A stretch of DNA of 64,000 bases. It comes from Rheum nobile. Taxonomy: Eukaryota; Streptophyta; Magnoliopsida; Caryophyllales; Polygonaceae. A model generated the notes under the pieces. The model was not told where the DNA came from. It did no database searches and saw only the letters and a program-made list of their open reading frames with translations. This document shows positions 44,061 to 55,298 of the stretch, one piece after another (positions within the stretch are counted from its first letter, which is position 1; each line of letters starts with the position of its first letter). The translations under genes and the position numbers were made by a program. The stretch spans positions 992,001 to 1,056,000 of the forward strand of contig WOAB01000040.1 in the NCBI GenBank assembly GCA_027886185.1, in the 5' to 3' direction.

Positions 44061-45381
44061 TCCGAGACGTACCCAATTCACATAGAAATAAATTATGATT
44101 AGATAATTTATTCAATAACAGAAATTGAACACCACTTGTCTCGAATCGTAATTGAATTTATTTAAGTCTGAATAAATCAATTACCAAGGCTACATGATAT
44201 ACGATTATCTATACGATACTAAAAAGTTCTGTAGTCGTATATTCTAAATAATCATCACATAAATAAATTAATCATTTAATTTATTTACCACCTTAGATAA
44301 CCCAACATATTATCCAATTGTAATGTTAAATATTAACATGTTACAACCTAAGATAATATCCTAAACTATGTTTGATTTAATTTTAGTACTCATAAAATAA
44401 AATTAACCCAATATGTATCTAATTAACCCCAATTAGCATACCTAATTGTGATTAATTAAACAAAACCGAACCAAATAAAAAAAATAGAACCGATCATTAC
44501 CGAAAGGGGTCAAACGACACTCTTCGAAGATTGGTTTGATTCGTCCTCGTCTGACCACCAAATGGCTCGTGGTTGGTGTCTTTCGATTCTTGACTTCAAG
44601 ACGAAGATTTTGGTACTTCAATCGTAACTAGAGGTGTCCTAATGAAGGAGAATTTCCCTCTGAAAGTTGAATTGTTAGTTATCATCTTTCTTTCTCTCTT
44701 ATGTGATTGATGAATTGTTGGTTTTGTATTTGCTGGTTTTGTGATTGATGAATTGCTGGTTTTGTATTTGCTAGTTTTTGGTCCTCATTATAAGTAAATT
44801 ACCCATATGCCTATTTGTGTTTCTTGCTACTAAAATCTTTGTGTTTTCTGCTGTATGCAACATGGTATTTGCAAGCTTTTTGTAACCAGCTTCAAGTGGA
44901 GAGTGGTGGGTTGAAAGAACTCCATAAAAAAGTAATCATCTTTCTTTCTCTCTTATCTGTGAATCCCTATCTCTTCATTTCTGTGCAAAGAAGATTGTTA
45001 GACATTGATAACATAAATTATACATTTATTGGCAGTCTTAGGAATTGCTAGTTATCTATATAGCTGAATGTTTAGGGTGTAATCAGATTTCATGTGTTGC
45101 TCGATTTCATGTGTTGTTGGAGTTCATGTGCTAGGTTTCATGTGTTGCTCGATTTCTGTTTTTTTAAATCAAAGGGGTTCATTATTACTACATTGTTAAT
45201 ATCCCAGATTCTGTTTTTTAATCTGCTAAAACATATTCTGTTTATTTCATGTGTTGCTGATATTTCATGTGTTAGATTTCATGTGCTAAAACAGATTCTG
45301 TTTATTTCATTACTACATTGTTTCATGTGTTGCCTCTTCTTTTGCTATACGATTTTTTTTCTTTGCCTTTCGTAGCCCATA
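44061..45381. other. Intergenic stretch with short tandem repeats
   Basis: About 44701-44780 holds two copies of a roughly 46-bp unit (GTGATTGATGAATTG...TTTTGTATTTGCT). About 45090-45330 holds several copies of TTTCATGTGTTGCT. No gene is supported until 45382. Confidence 0.5.
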
Positions 45382-45955
45382 ATGTCTAGTGAAGGAGATA
45401 ATGATGGTTACGACGAACTTCCTAGCTTTGTAAGGGAAGCATTGTCTGATTATAGCGACGAGTCGATGTGGCTCGATCCTTATTTCGAGGTAAATGACGT
45501 GATTTTCTGTTTTTTCATGATTTTCTATAGCTTCTATATATGATCTTCTGTTTTGACGCGATTTTTTTTATATATAGTCGTATGACATGACTAGGTTTGA
45601 TGACTCTATCTATGGGGTCGACGAAACGGAGCCTAGGGCACTAATGTTTCAACAAATTGCAAGGGATCTTAGGTTTTATATTAGTGAGGAAGATGATAGA
45701 GAACGAGTTAGAGTCCAAGATCGAACTGCCGGTCTTACCAATCAAGTTCAACAAGAGATTGCAAATGTGGCTTACCTGGATATGAACAACCAAGAACTTA
45801 CCCAACGAGTAAGTGAATTATCGAATGCATACGTTCAAGTGGCATTAGAACGTGACATTGCAAGAGCGAGGTTCAAATACTTGGGTTGGGTCATCACATT
45901 TGTTATGGTCTTTGTTGTCTTGGGTTTTATTATCCGTGAAATGATTGTTATGTAG
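45382..45955 (+). CDS. Small unknown protein with C-terminal membrane segment (2 exons, 161 aa)
   Basis: Exons 45382-45489 and 45578-45955 join in frame across a GT...AG intron (GAG/GTAAATG, TATATATAG/TCG). The product starts MSSEGDNDGYDELPSF. It has an acidic N-terminal half, a coiled-coil-like middle (LTNQVQQEIANVAYLDMNNQELTQR in part) and one hydrophobic segment at the very C terminus (VITFVMVFVVLGFII), followed by few residues, the layout of a tail-anchored protein. I recognise no family. It could be a lineage-specific gene or part of an unrecognised transposon. The 5' extent is not proven, since this ATG is simply the one giving a consistent acidic start. Confidence 0.5.
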
Positions 45956-47326
45956 TATTGTATGTCGAAACTTCATAACCTACTAGTAGTGATGTGTGCA
46001 TGAATCACCTAGCAAATGTTGGTTACTTTGGGTGTTTATTTTGTTAATGTGCATGAATCTAAGTTAACAGTTTGCCGTTTCTATTTTTTTGTAATGTTCT
46101 AGGAACAGATGTATAACAGTGGTTTCAGGTTTGTGTGTAATATAACTTAGATTCTGGTGACTGGCATAAGGAAATGTAACTATATTATGTAGCATTGTAG
46201 CCTGATTTGCTTGACATGAATAAGCAAATTGTATGATATGTGATCATAGTAGGAACATTTTCCCAACAACTTTTCATTCAATTCTCCTCTAGTAACTGTT
46301 AAATGGGGCCATGAAAGTACATGAAGCATGAAGATTGAAGACAGCCTATAAACATGGTAGGTTCAGCTAATGCTTTGTGCAGACTTCAGATACAACTAAT
46401 GTGTCTGTTGCAACTTACACAAGAAAAAGTCTTTACCGCCATTCATAGTGCATCCTCACTCCTCAGCTATCACAACTCACAAGCCTTCAGACTGCAACAA
46501 TCAACTTAACTAGAGGCTCAAAAAAATTATATAAAAACTAGAGCACTTTAGGGAGGGGAATGAACAAGAAACAGTAATGACTAGCAACCATGCGTTCATA
46601 TTCAGATTGGAGAAATATGGATGGATTGCTTAGTAGGTGAAAACTACATGGTCTGAGATTGTTGCATTTTGATTAGCTTCATTTCTTTGCCTGCTTTCGG
46701 GCTTGCTTCTTAGCTGCATCACAGCAAAATTATTGGCCTCAAGGTTTAGCCTCTAGTTTAAACAAGGAAAATAAAGCAAAGAACCAAAGAAATTTCTGGA
46801 TCATACTCTTTTGAGATTACATGTTATAATACCAGCAGTAAATAGGCACACAAAAGATATATGAGAAGATTTAGAAATATGAAATTCTCAAAAACCAAAA
46901 TCAAAGAATCAAACATGTCAAACTGAGATGAAAAGAACTGAGGGTGAGGAGACGCGCAATTGAAACCAAAATCAAAGAATCAAACGTCCAAAATGCCTCA
47001 AGTTTCTTCTAATCTTCAAACTGTATGTTATAATACCAGCAGGATCAACAACCACTTGAACAACAATTCACCCTAAACCAAAACAATAACCAATAAATAG
47101 GAGGGTCCACTTTTGCAGCCAGAACAACATTCCAGCTCACTAGCTCACTTTCTGATGAAGTTAACATGCTTCATTCACACTACTGCATCAATAACATTCC
47201 AACATTCATTAAGCAAATATGACTACATTGTTCAACATTCACTAAGCAATAACATTCGAAAAGTGCATCCACAACACAACTAATTTAAACCAACAAAACC
47301 ATCACCATAATACGAAAAACAGTCAT
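45956..47326. other. Intergenic stretch, no supported gene
   Basis: Contains small local repeats (AAACCAAAATCAAAGAATCA at about 46893 and 46965; GTTATAATACCAGCAG at about 46822 and 47028). A Lys-rich minus-strand frame near 46678-46713 has a splice-acceptor-like start but is too short to call. Confidence 0.45.
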
Positions 47327-47949
47327 CTAAGACTTGAATGTGGTAACTTTGTATACAACATCGCGGCGACTCAGTATTTCAAACACACATGCATCATTGA
47401 TTTTCAATCCATTGTCTATTACAAATTGTCTCCAGCCTATGTCAAATCTATAGCGCTTCCCACTGTTTGCGATTGACACAGGCCAAGCAGCCCTACCATA
47501 ATCCAGGATGACTTCAGTGGTTCTTGCAGAACTCAAGAATTTCATTGCATGTTTTTTCGGGACACTCTGCATATCATGTGCATTGCAAGTTAATATTATG
47601 AAGTAATCTGAATCAAGAATTTACATGATAAAGGATGCGATGCATACCAGACGACATTCTCCCTCCACATTGGTTTGATTCATTAAAGCAACAAAACTCT
47701 TGTCCTTGTCACATGGAAAAGCTTCAGCTCTTTGTATTGCTGATGTTGGTTCATCATCAACATCTCCTTCATCTTCAATATCATCATCATCATCATCAAC
47801 ATCTCCTTCATCTTCAATATCATCATCATCTTCAAGAATAATTGGGTGGTCCCCGGCCACTGTTGTACTCTCCAGTACTGTAAGTGGTGTAACTGCTATC
47901 TTCGACTAAGTCAGATTCAGAGCTGATATAAATCACATTGTTCGTCATC
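47327..47949 (-). pseudogene. B3-domain (REM-like) DNA-binding protein, apparently frameshifted
   Basis: Exon 47566-47327 encodes most of a plant B3 DNA-binding domain (VPKKHAMKFL, AWPV, YRFDIGWRQFVIDNGL, ACVFEIL). It joins in phase to the upstream exon ending at 47648 (KSFVALMNQTNVEGECRL, then GTATGC). That exon includes an acidic tandem duplication (IEDEGDVDD twice). The only plausible start, ATG 47949 (MTNNVIYISSESD), is in a different frame from the acidic part, with the shift near 47870-47895. A GT...AG segment of 20 nt there is too short for a normal intron. So either a 1-base frameshift has broken the gene or an exon is missed. B3 proteins of this class usually act as nuclear transcription factors. 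Confidence 0.6.
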
Positions 47950-49706
47950 CTATTAACATCACCAATAGTTAGTAAACAAAAATCTATGCACTAGTACAAT
48001 CACATTTTAGTTTGCTTAATTTCTTCTAATTTAGCAAAATTTCTTCATTCTTTACTCGTGTTTCGGTAATGTAATTGTTGCATAGATACCAAGTTCAGTG
48101 AAGATTGGTTCAATTTTATTAGTTTGCTTTTCATGTTACAAAAGTTAGAGATTGTAGATTGATAAGTCTAGTGCTTAGCATCCTTGTATAAACCAGTCTA
48201 TGAAGAGTATGCAACTAGATTACATCTGAAAAAAGTTCACTACTTTTTGAGGAATGTATAAAGCTAATCTCCATGGGCTTCTATAAATTTCTCCTTTGTC
48301 AGCAATCTAGTGAACTGAAATTGAACAAGTCACAAGTATCTTGTTTATGTGTTGCCAGTCACAATCAATAGCTTCTACTTTGAAGGCCTATTTCAGAGAC
48401 CTTTTATGGACATAAAGCCATTTTTTTGCCTGATTTTAGTACCCCTCAACCTTGCTGTATTCTTGTGAGCTTTTCCAAATCATCTATGGTCAAATCTACT
48501 TGGATTGATAAAAACAAAAGGGTAGATTCAAAACTCCTATCGCTTATTAGTTTCATGGATAATAACATTTAAAATGGACTAATCTCCTTAACCATATTTG
48601 CTAGCTAGCCATATTCAGAAACCATGTTGGATTCCTGGTAATTGTTAATAGTTGCAGAGTGCAGATCTACCTACGTACCTTCGAATGCAGAGGTTACTAA
48701 CCTCAAGCTCGAAGATCAGTGGCGAGTTTGATGGCAACAGTAGCGAGATTGATGGCAGCAGCAGAAGAGAGTTCGTCGTCGCCGGAGTTTCTGCCTGGAT
48801 GGGGAAGGAGCCAACCTCGAATCAGCGGCGTAACAGAAGAAGCAGCGGCGTAACCGAAGGTTTACTAACCTCAAGAAGCAGCGGCGTAACAGAAGAAGCA
48901 ACCTCGAATCAGCCTCAGAAGAAGCAACCGTCGTCGCCGGCGTAACAAAAGAAGTCGTCGTCGCCGGAGTTTCTGCCGGGATGGGGAAGGAGCCAAGCTT
49001 GAAGATGGGGAAATGAGCCAAACTCTAGTCGGGTATCAAGCAGACGAGGGAGAGAGAAATGTATCAAATTTGGGGATAAAAACAATACCCCTCATTTAAG
49101 GGTAAGTTGGTCATTTTTATCAGAAATTAAGTCTAGATAAGTCATTGATACCGAACGTGTTATAAGATTTCAGTCCTCAAGTTCAGCTTCAGTCTTCAGT
49201 TCAATTCAGCCTCCAGCTTAAATTATCAGCTTCAGCTTCAGCCCAGTTCAGACCCTACTTCAGCTTCAGCCCCAATAAACTTCAGCCATACCGAACAGAC
49301 CCTAAATCTAATTTATCTCATAAGTCATAGTTGACTTTTAGCAAAACGCTAAAATTATCTAAAATATTAAGATTATAAATCTTATTAATTCTATTAGTTC
49401 AATTAGGATATTTTCCTGTATTTGCTTAATGCACTTAATGACCCTATGAACACAAAGGTGACGTAAGACATCAATGACTCAACTCTACATAAACCACCTC
49501 CACTAATAACCAAAGTTAAGAGGAAGCAATCCGACAAGTTACATACTTCCGTATATTTACTTGGCAACGACCCAAGTTTTCTCCCCTCTTTCTCTCTCTC
49601 ATCACACGTAGGGTTTTGGGTTTCCCTCTCCTGCTGTCACTGTGCGCGCTAACGCCTCCACTTCGGCCGCCAGTGTATTAACCAAGCCGCTCTACGTTTT
49701 TCCTAG
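47950..49706. other. Intergenic stretch with simple repeats and RRN3 upstream region
   Basis: About 48770-49000 has repeated GAAGCAGCGGCGTAAC and GTCGTCGCCGGAGTTTCTGC blocks. About 49180-49290 is rich in TTCAGC words. The last 150 bases are likely RRN3 5' UTR and promoter. TAGGGTTTTGGGTTT near 49610 resembles the telo-box (AAACCCTA) common before ribosome-biogenesis genes. Confidence 0.5.
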
Positions 49707-52700
49707 ATGGGAGAAGAAGTGGAAGCCATGGAAGAGGCAGTAGTGCATGATTCTGAGCTCGTTAATTTTGTTCGCAAGGCTCTCATAGATGCTGCTCAGG
49801 TACGGTACTTGTTAAGCTCTCTTCTAATTATTGACTGCATAATACTAATGCAAAATTAGGGTTTTCTACCTTTGGGTTGAATGGATGAATGTTGGTTCAG
49901 ATGCCTAGAGCTTTTCGGTTTCAGTTTTGCGTTTTTCGCTCGTAGGGATTGTTTAAAGCCGTCGTGGTGGCGTTAGTATAGCTAGAAAGTTTGGAGAGTA
50001 TCGGAGTGTTATTCGTGGGGAATTTTGCGGAGAATAAATTGTAATCGACGAAGTAAGAAGAAAGAACTGGAATTGGAATTGTTACATGATCGTTGTCTGG
50101 TTGCGGAACTTCTCTTATGTAACATGGACATATCATCTGTATAAATTACAGTACATTTACCCTCTGGTGGGAGGTGGAAAAGATCAAGCTTCACCTGTAA
50201 CACTCGTAAAAATACGCTTTTTTCAAAATTATGAGTTATTGGCTTGTTGCACATCATTTTGATTTGAAGTCGCCAGCTTGGTGGGAGATTCCCTAATTAG
50301 ATACTTATTTGGCTTGTACAGGGTAATTGTGATGACTACAATCAACTGGCTGGGATCTTGCACCACATAAAGCATCTTTCCGATGAAGACGTTGCTCTCC
50401 TTGTGGTAAGTTTTCCAAGAACTATGTGGTGCTGCTGCCAGCATGTTCCTTATAAGATTGATGCTAAGTATCGGTAATTGCTGGGCAGACAAGCTTGAAA
50501 GCACTATCAGGAGCAGTTTCACACATTGATGATGTGCATCATGGGACGCTCCTCGACACTGTAAGATGCTATGCTTGTTCAGTGTTATATTGGTTCTGTC
50601 ATGGTGTAACTAGTAGCTAGCACAAGAACTATCTGATTCATATGTGCTTTTGGGTGATACTAGATATCCAAGATGAGCATGTGGAATTATGGACCTTATG
50701 TAATGGACGCACTGATGGAGTTGATTGTTTCCCTGGTATGTGACCTTTGTGGGAATTACTTATTAATTATGAAGGGATCCCCCGCCCTGGCTTTTTACGT
50801 ACTATCTTTATGTGGCAGGCCGCAACAGATGGAAAACATGTTGATCGATGCTTAGGAATGCTTGTGAACAATTTTATGCCACCTGTATTCTTCTTAGAAG
50901 CTCTAAAGACTCCCCGTGGTGTTGCGAAAAAGGAGCAAGTTTTGGAAAGAGTGCATTTTGCTTTGAAAGAGATAGCCCATCTAGTTCCTCTCGCACCTGC
51001 AAGATTATATCCTATAATCAGAATACAAAATCCAGATTTTCGTAAACAAGAGGCTGTAAGTTCTGTACAATTCTATTATCATGTCAGGAAGATGGTTTGT
51101 TCTTTGTATCATACCTCCTCTGATCTAAAATAAGTGTCGTTTTAGCTTTGGACACAGTATTTAAGAAAAGTAATAAGTATACCTACAATCTTACATTGTC
51201 CCTCAATCTTCCCACATAGTAAATAATCACAATCTTACATTGAGCCAAATAGCCAATGAATGGAAATTTTAGAAAAAAAGAAGTCAACAAAAACAAATTC
51301 CAACAACACTTCTTATAACTCACTCTAAAACGACATATAAAGTTGATCAAAATTTAAATGTTAAAACGACACTTAATTTAGATTGGAGGTAGTTTTAGCT
51401 TTAGTATGAGAGTAAGAGACTAAGAAACTGGATTGCAAAAACATTATAAATGTCTATATACCTTCACTCCTTCAGTAATCAATCTATCACTACTTTAAAA
51501 ATGTTCCTTCTTGCATCTATTTTAGTGAGTAACATCATTTCTCTTTAAGGAAAAGGATAGATCTTTTCAGAACTTAAATTTTACCTCAAGTCCATAACAA
51601 CTATCTCAAAAATAAAAAGATTTGTGTTTGTTGATGACGTGAGATTGCTTTGCTTCCCTCTAACACGGAAAGGATACGTCATGCTAGTATGCTACAACTT
51701 TTGCATGACCTTTTAGTTTGCTATTTGATTCTTTATTCAGTAACCATGCTTTACTTTTCCAATGCAGATACTTGTAAATTATGCTGAGAACATTTTAAAG
51801 TTGGAGAGCAGTTCTCTTGGGCAGCTTGTTGGGAGCACCATGCTTATTAAGTTAGTGGTTGACCGCCTTATAGATTTGGATGTGAGTTGCTAAAAGCAGG
51901 AGTTTGGACTAGGGTGTTCTTTTTAACTCTCTCTTTTCTTTCGTAAGGGAGGGATGTTAAGCTTAAGCTCATTTCTTATCTGTTTTTTGCATTCTTGATC
52001 GAGCTTTCTATAGTTGGAGCTTGGGTGGGATGTCATTCTTTCAGATGATCCAACTAAAGGCATATTTGAGATGGAATTAGAAGGTGAGGACCTTGCAGAC
52101 ATTGAAGACGATGGAGTTGAGGTATAATTCATGTTTGTCTTGTTTTCTTTTTCGTTGCCTTTTGAACATGTCTAATGCAACTTTTTATGGTGTATGGTTC
52201 AATATGTATTTCATAATAAATCTCGTAGTTCCTTGGTCTCAACACCTGGAGTACTGATAATTTTAGTATATAGTTCCACAGGGAATACTTGTTGACTGGA
52301 GATGTAGTGGCTGACAAGTTGGATAGCTTAATGGTGCTTACCTTTGAGTATCTGAAGTCTTCTTCTGATAATGGACGTCTGGTTGAGGTATTTGTGTGCA
52401 TTGTACATTTTTACTGTCTGTTTTATTTTTCTTCTCTGAGGTATTCAACCATCTGTGCAATTATCTAGCTCATTAGTCCTTACAACTGTACTGCTAGGTA
52501 TTTGAATCACTTCTCCAATCATTCCAAACTACTATCCTGAATGCGTACAAGTCCAAATTTGCACAGGTAATAGCTGCATTTTTATTCTGTTAAGCTTTAA
52601 ATTTGATTGCTCAATTTATGTGGTAATCTTTATATGCTATTTTTAGAGATTGCTTTGGTTTGTTCCTTTTCTGCTAAATTTTATTGCTTCCATCTGCAGT

Positions 52701-54904
52701 TTGTAATGTTCTATGCCTGCTCTTTGGATCCTGAAGAATGTGGTGCAAGATTTGCGCAGTATCTTGCTGGTGTGTTTACTTCTGAAGATTTCCCCCTGCT
52801 TACCAGGTGAATTTATTTGCTGATTCTAATGAACAATATTATAGAGCAGTGATGAAAAAGGCGTTAGGCGCACCCAGGCGCCTGGGCGCGTGCCTAGCCA
52901 CACAACTCACGTGTAGAAGACAGGAAGAAGAGAATAGAGAAGGAGGAAGAGACTAGAGAGAACGTGTTTTATGACTTTATGTTGTACGTACTAGGTATTT
53001 ATGGAAGAGGAGAAGAGGAGAGAATATAGAAGATCTGATCATTATTGATTTACTTAGGCTACTTAGGAAAAGAAAATAATTAAAGTCTACTATTTCCTAG
53101 GATAATTAAGGAAGAGAAGATATAAAATCTGTTATTTAAAGATGAAATCTTTTAAAAATTCAAAAAAGCAAAAAATCCGTTGAACTTCAACAGATTTGAA
53201 AGAGGCGCGCGCCTGCGCCTGAGGGGCGCCCAGGCTGCGTCTCACCCTAGGCGGGCGCTGGCCCTGGCCAAGCACGCCTTTTAGTTCACTGTTATAGAGT
53301 GCTTATATCCGTTTCCTATGGACTGTAGATGTGGCAACATATGACTTGATGAGTTGGTGCACTTGCGTGTTCCATTCATAACTAAGCTAAACAATGCTGT
53401 ATACTCGAGAATGTAATTTCCATTTAAAGTCTTCATTTGGTGGCTACTTAATTTTGAGAACACTTTTATTAAGAAAAAGCCAGAAGAAGAAAAATGGTTG
53501 TCATGGGGTTGTATGTCTCTGTTATGAAGCTTAACATAGTTTGCCCTGTAGGATGAGCGCGATTGCATATCTAGCTAGCTACATGGCTCGTGCAAAGTTC
53601 TTGACGGCTTCTTTTATAACCAACATGCTCGAAAGGTGATTTTTTTTTACATACGATTCATTAATCTTCTTAGTGCCTGTTTACATCACATTGTTGAGCT
53701 TATAATTTGTACTTTTGGAGAAAGTCTGAGGCCAATGTGAATCTCTGGTTCTCTTATGTTTTAGGCTTGCTAAATGGTGTTCAAAATATTGCCAAGTGCA
53801 CAATGTTGGTGTCGATCCTAAAGATCATAGGGCTAGGGCTTTCTATGCAGGATGTCAGGTATGTGGATCAGCTTGTATGGGTTGTGGTGTTGTTTATATG
53901 TGAATCTAAAGCATAAATGGTTTGAGTTTTATTTGTCTTTCTGAGATCTAAAGAGTCCTAATAAGGGTGTAGAACTTGTACAGTACCCTATACGGCCACC
54001 TTGAATAAAAATAAGGCTGGAGTTGTTTCGTGTTTTTCTAGTTGACACATCTTGACTTTTGTATTAGTTTAATTCCTATGCCTTGTTAGGATTGCGTTTG
54101 CACTGGTTGTTTGTCAAATCTTTCCAACTGGAATTGAGTGTGGCAGTTGGTGAACTAGTCTTACTGTTAGTATCTAATGATACAACAATTTTTATCTACT
54201 TGTGCATGCTGCAGGCTATAATGTATGTTCTTTGTTTCCGTATGAGATCAATTATAGAGATTCCTCGCCTCAAGTCGCAGATCCAGCTTATTCCTTTAGG
54301 GCAGATCTTAAAGAATTCATTGGATCCTTTTATGGTTAGCCACTCAGAAACTAGTGCACAATCTTTTGTTTGTTGTATCCATAAGGACCAAGTGTTACTC
54401 ATATACATGTACTGTTGCAGGTTTGTCTGCCTTCCATTGTAGATGAGTTTGTACGTCAGGCAAGAGCTGCTCATTTACTTGAAAAAGCAGGAGCATTTGT
54501 CTTCAATGATGTGCTGGAGTCGGAACTTTCCAAGGCCTATGGCGGGATTGAAAGACTCGACATTTTCTTCCCCTTTGATCCATGCTTGTTGCAAAGATCG
54601 GACAGGTTTGTCTTTATTTCGTTATGAAACCCATTTGCAGGGGAATTGAGTGATAACATTTTGCACACTTTTTTCTCCGTGATGTTTTGCCAGATATATC
54701 ACACCAAATTATATCTCATGGGGAATGGTAAAACCCACGTATAAAGAGGACGACTCCGATGACAACAATTTCTCTGACGAAGAAGACGACGACTTCAACG
54801 ACTCACTAAACAAAATGTCAATCACGCCAAGGGACTCTTCACTTATGAAGTTTGCCCAAATGCCTTCTAGAATTAGGCCTTCAACAAGCCCAGAATCATT
54901 GTGA
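49707..54904 (+). CDS. RRN3: RRN3 (TIF-IA), RNA polymerase I initiation factor, 15 exons, 587 aa
   Basis: RRN3/TIF-IA binds RNA polymerase I and brings it to rDNA promoters in the nucleolus, setting rRNA output. Exons by GT-AG reading: 49707-49799, 50322-50405, 50489-50560, 50664-50735, 50819-51055, 51768-51881, 52014-52121, 52274-52387, 52498-52566, 52700-52806, 53552-53635, 53765-53858, 54215-54334, 54421-54605, 54694-54904. All join without a stop. Family blocks include NYGPYVMDALMELIVSL, KLDSLMVLTFEYL, QFVMFYACSLDPEECG, IAYLASYMARAKFL, FYAGCQAIMYVLCFR and FFPFDPCLL, in the usual order of the helical RRN3 fold. The C-terminal part has an acidic stretch (EDDSDDNNFSDEEDDDFND). Length is near other RRN3 proteins (about 600-650 aa). 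Introns 5 and 10 hold MITEs. Exon 8 was started at 52274, since the nearer AG at 52284 breaks the frame. Start Met and UTRs are unproven. Confidence 0.93.
51114..51389. mobile_element. Stowaway-type MITE in RRN3 intron 5
   Basis: The ends CCTCCTCTGATCTAAAAT... and ...ATTTAGATTGGAGG are inverted repeats sharing AAGTGTCGTTTT. TA target duplications lie at 51112-51113 and 51390-51391. This is the pattern of Tc1/mariner-derived Stowaway MITEs. It lies fully in the intron. Confidence 0.82.
52839..53299. mobile_element. hAT MITE with 8-bp target duplication in RRN3 intron 10
   Basis: The element proper (52847-53291) has ends CAGTGATGAAAAAGGCG and, inverted, CAGTGAACTAAAAGGCG. It is flanked by TTATAGAG at 52839-52846 and 53292-53299. 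CAGTG-type ends with an 8-bp duplication define hAT. GC-rich GGCGCC-type subterminal blocks occur at both ends and the middle is AT-rich and noncoding. Confidence 0.88.
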
Positions 54905-55298
54905 ACCAAGAAAAATCTCAGTTGCCAGTTCGAAAAAGCTCATCTCAGCGTTGAAGCTCCAGCTCACTGGCGGCTGTCATATTTGTTCATGTATGGTGTT
55001 ATTATTAAGAAACTCTTTGAAGTATAACGTATATTTCCCCCCTTAAATCTCCCTGACTGGGCGAAATCTTGAATTGTGTTTAAAAGCATGATTGTGTGCT
55101 TTAAAGCCATTTGAACGGTCAACGGAAAATGGCAGAAAGCAGGTATGTCATGAACAACTAACACAATCTATAAAATCCTTTGAATCAAACACTAACAGAA
55201 TAATTCTGGAGAATTTTAGAACATCAAGGGGAACACTAAACTTTGCTCAACGTAACCGACTTTTGTCTTGTAGAGTCCATAAACAAACATATCACAGT

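Noticed and set aside
46678..46713. Lys/Arg-rich short exon on the minus strand
   Set aside because: Only about twelve codons with an acceptor-like start; no partner exon found.
48652..49021. 97- and 101-aa frames on opposite strands
   Set aside because: Both lie in local simple repeats (GAAGCAGCGGCG and GTCGTCGCCGG blocks).
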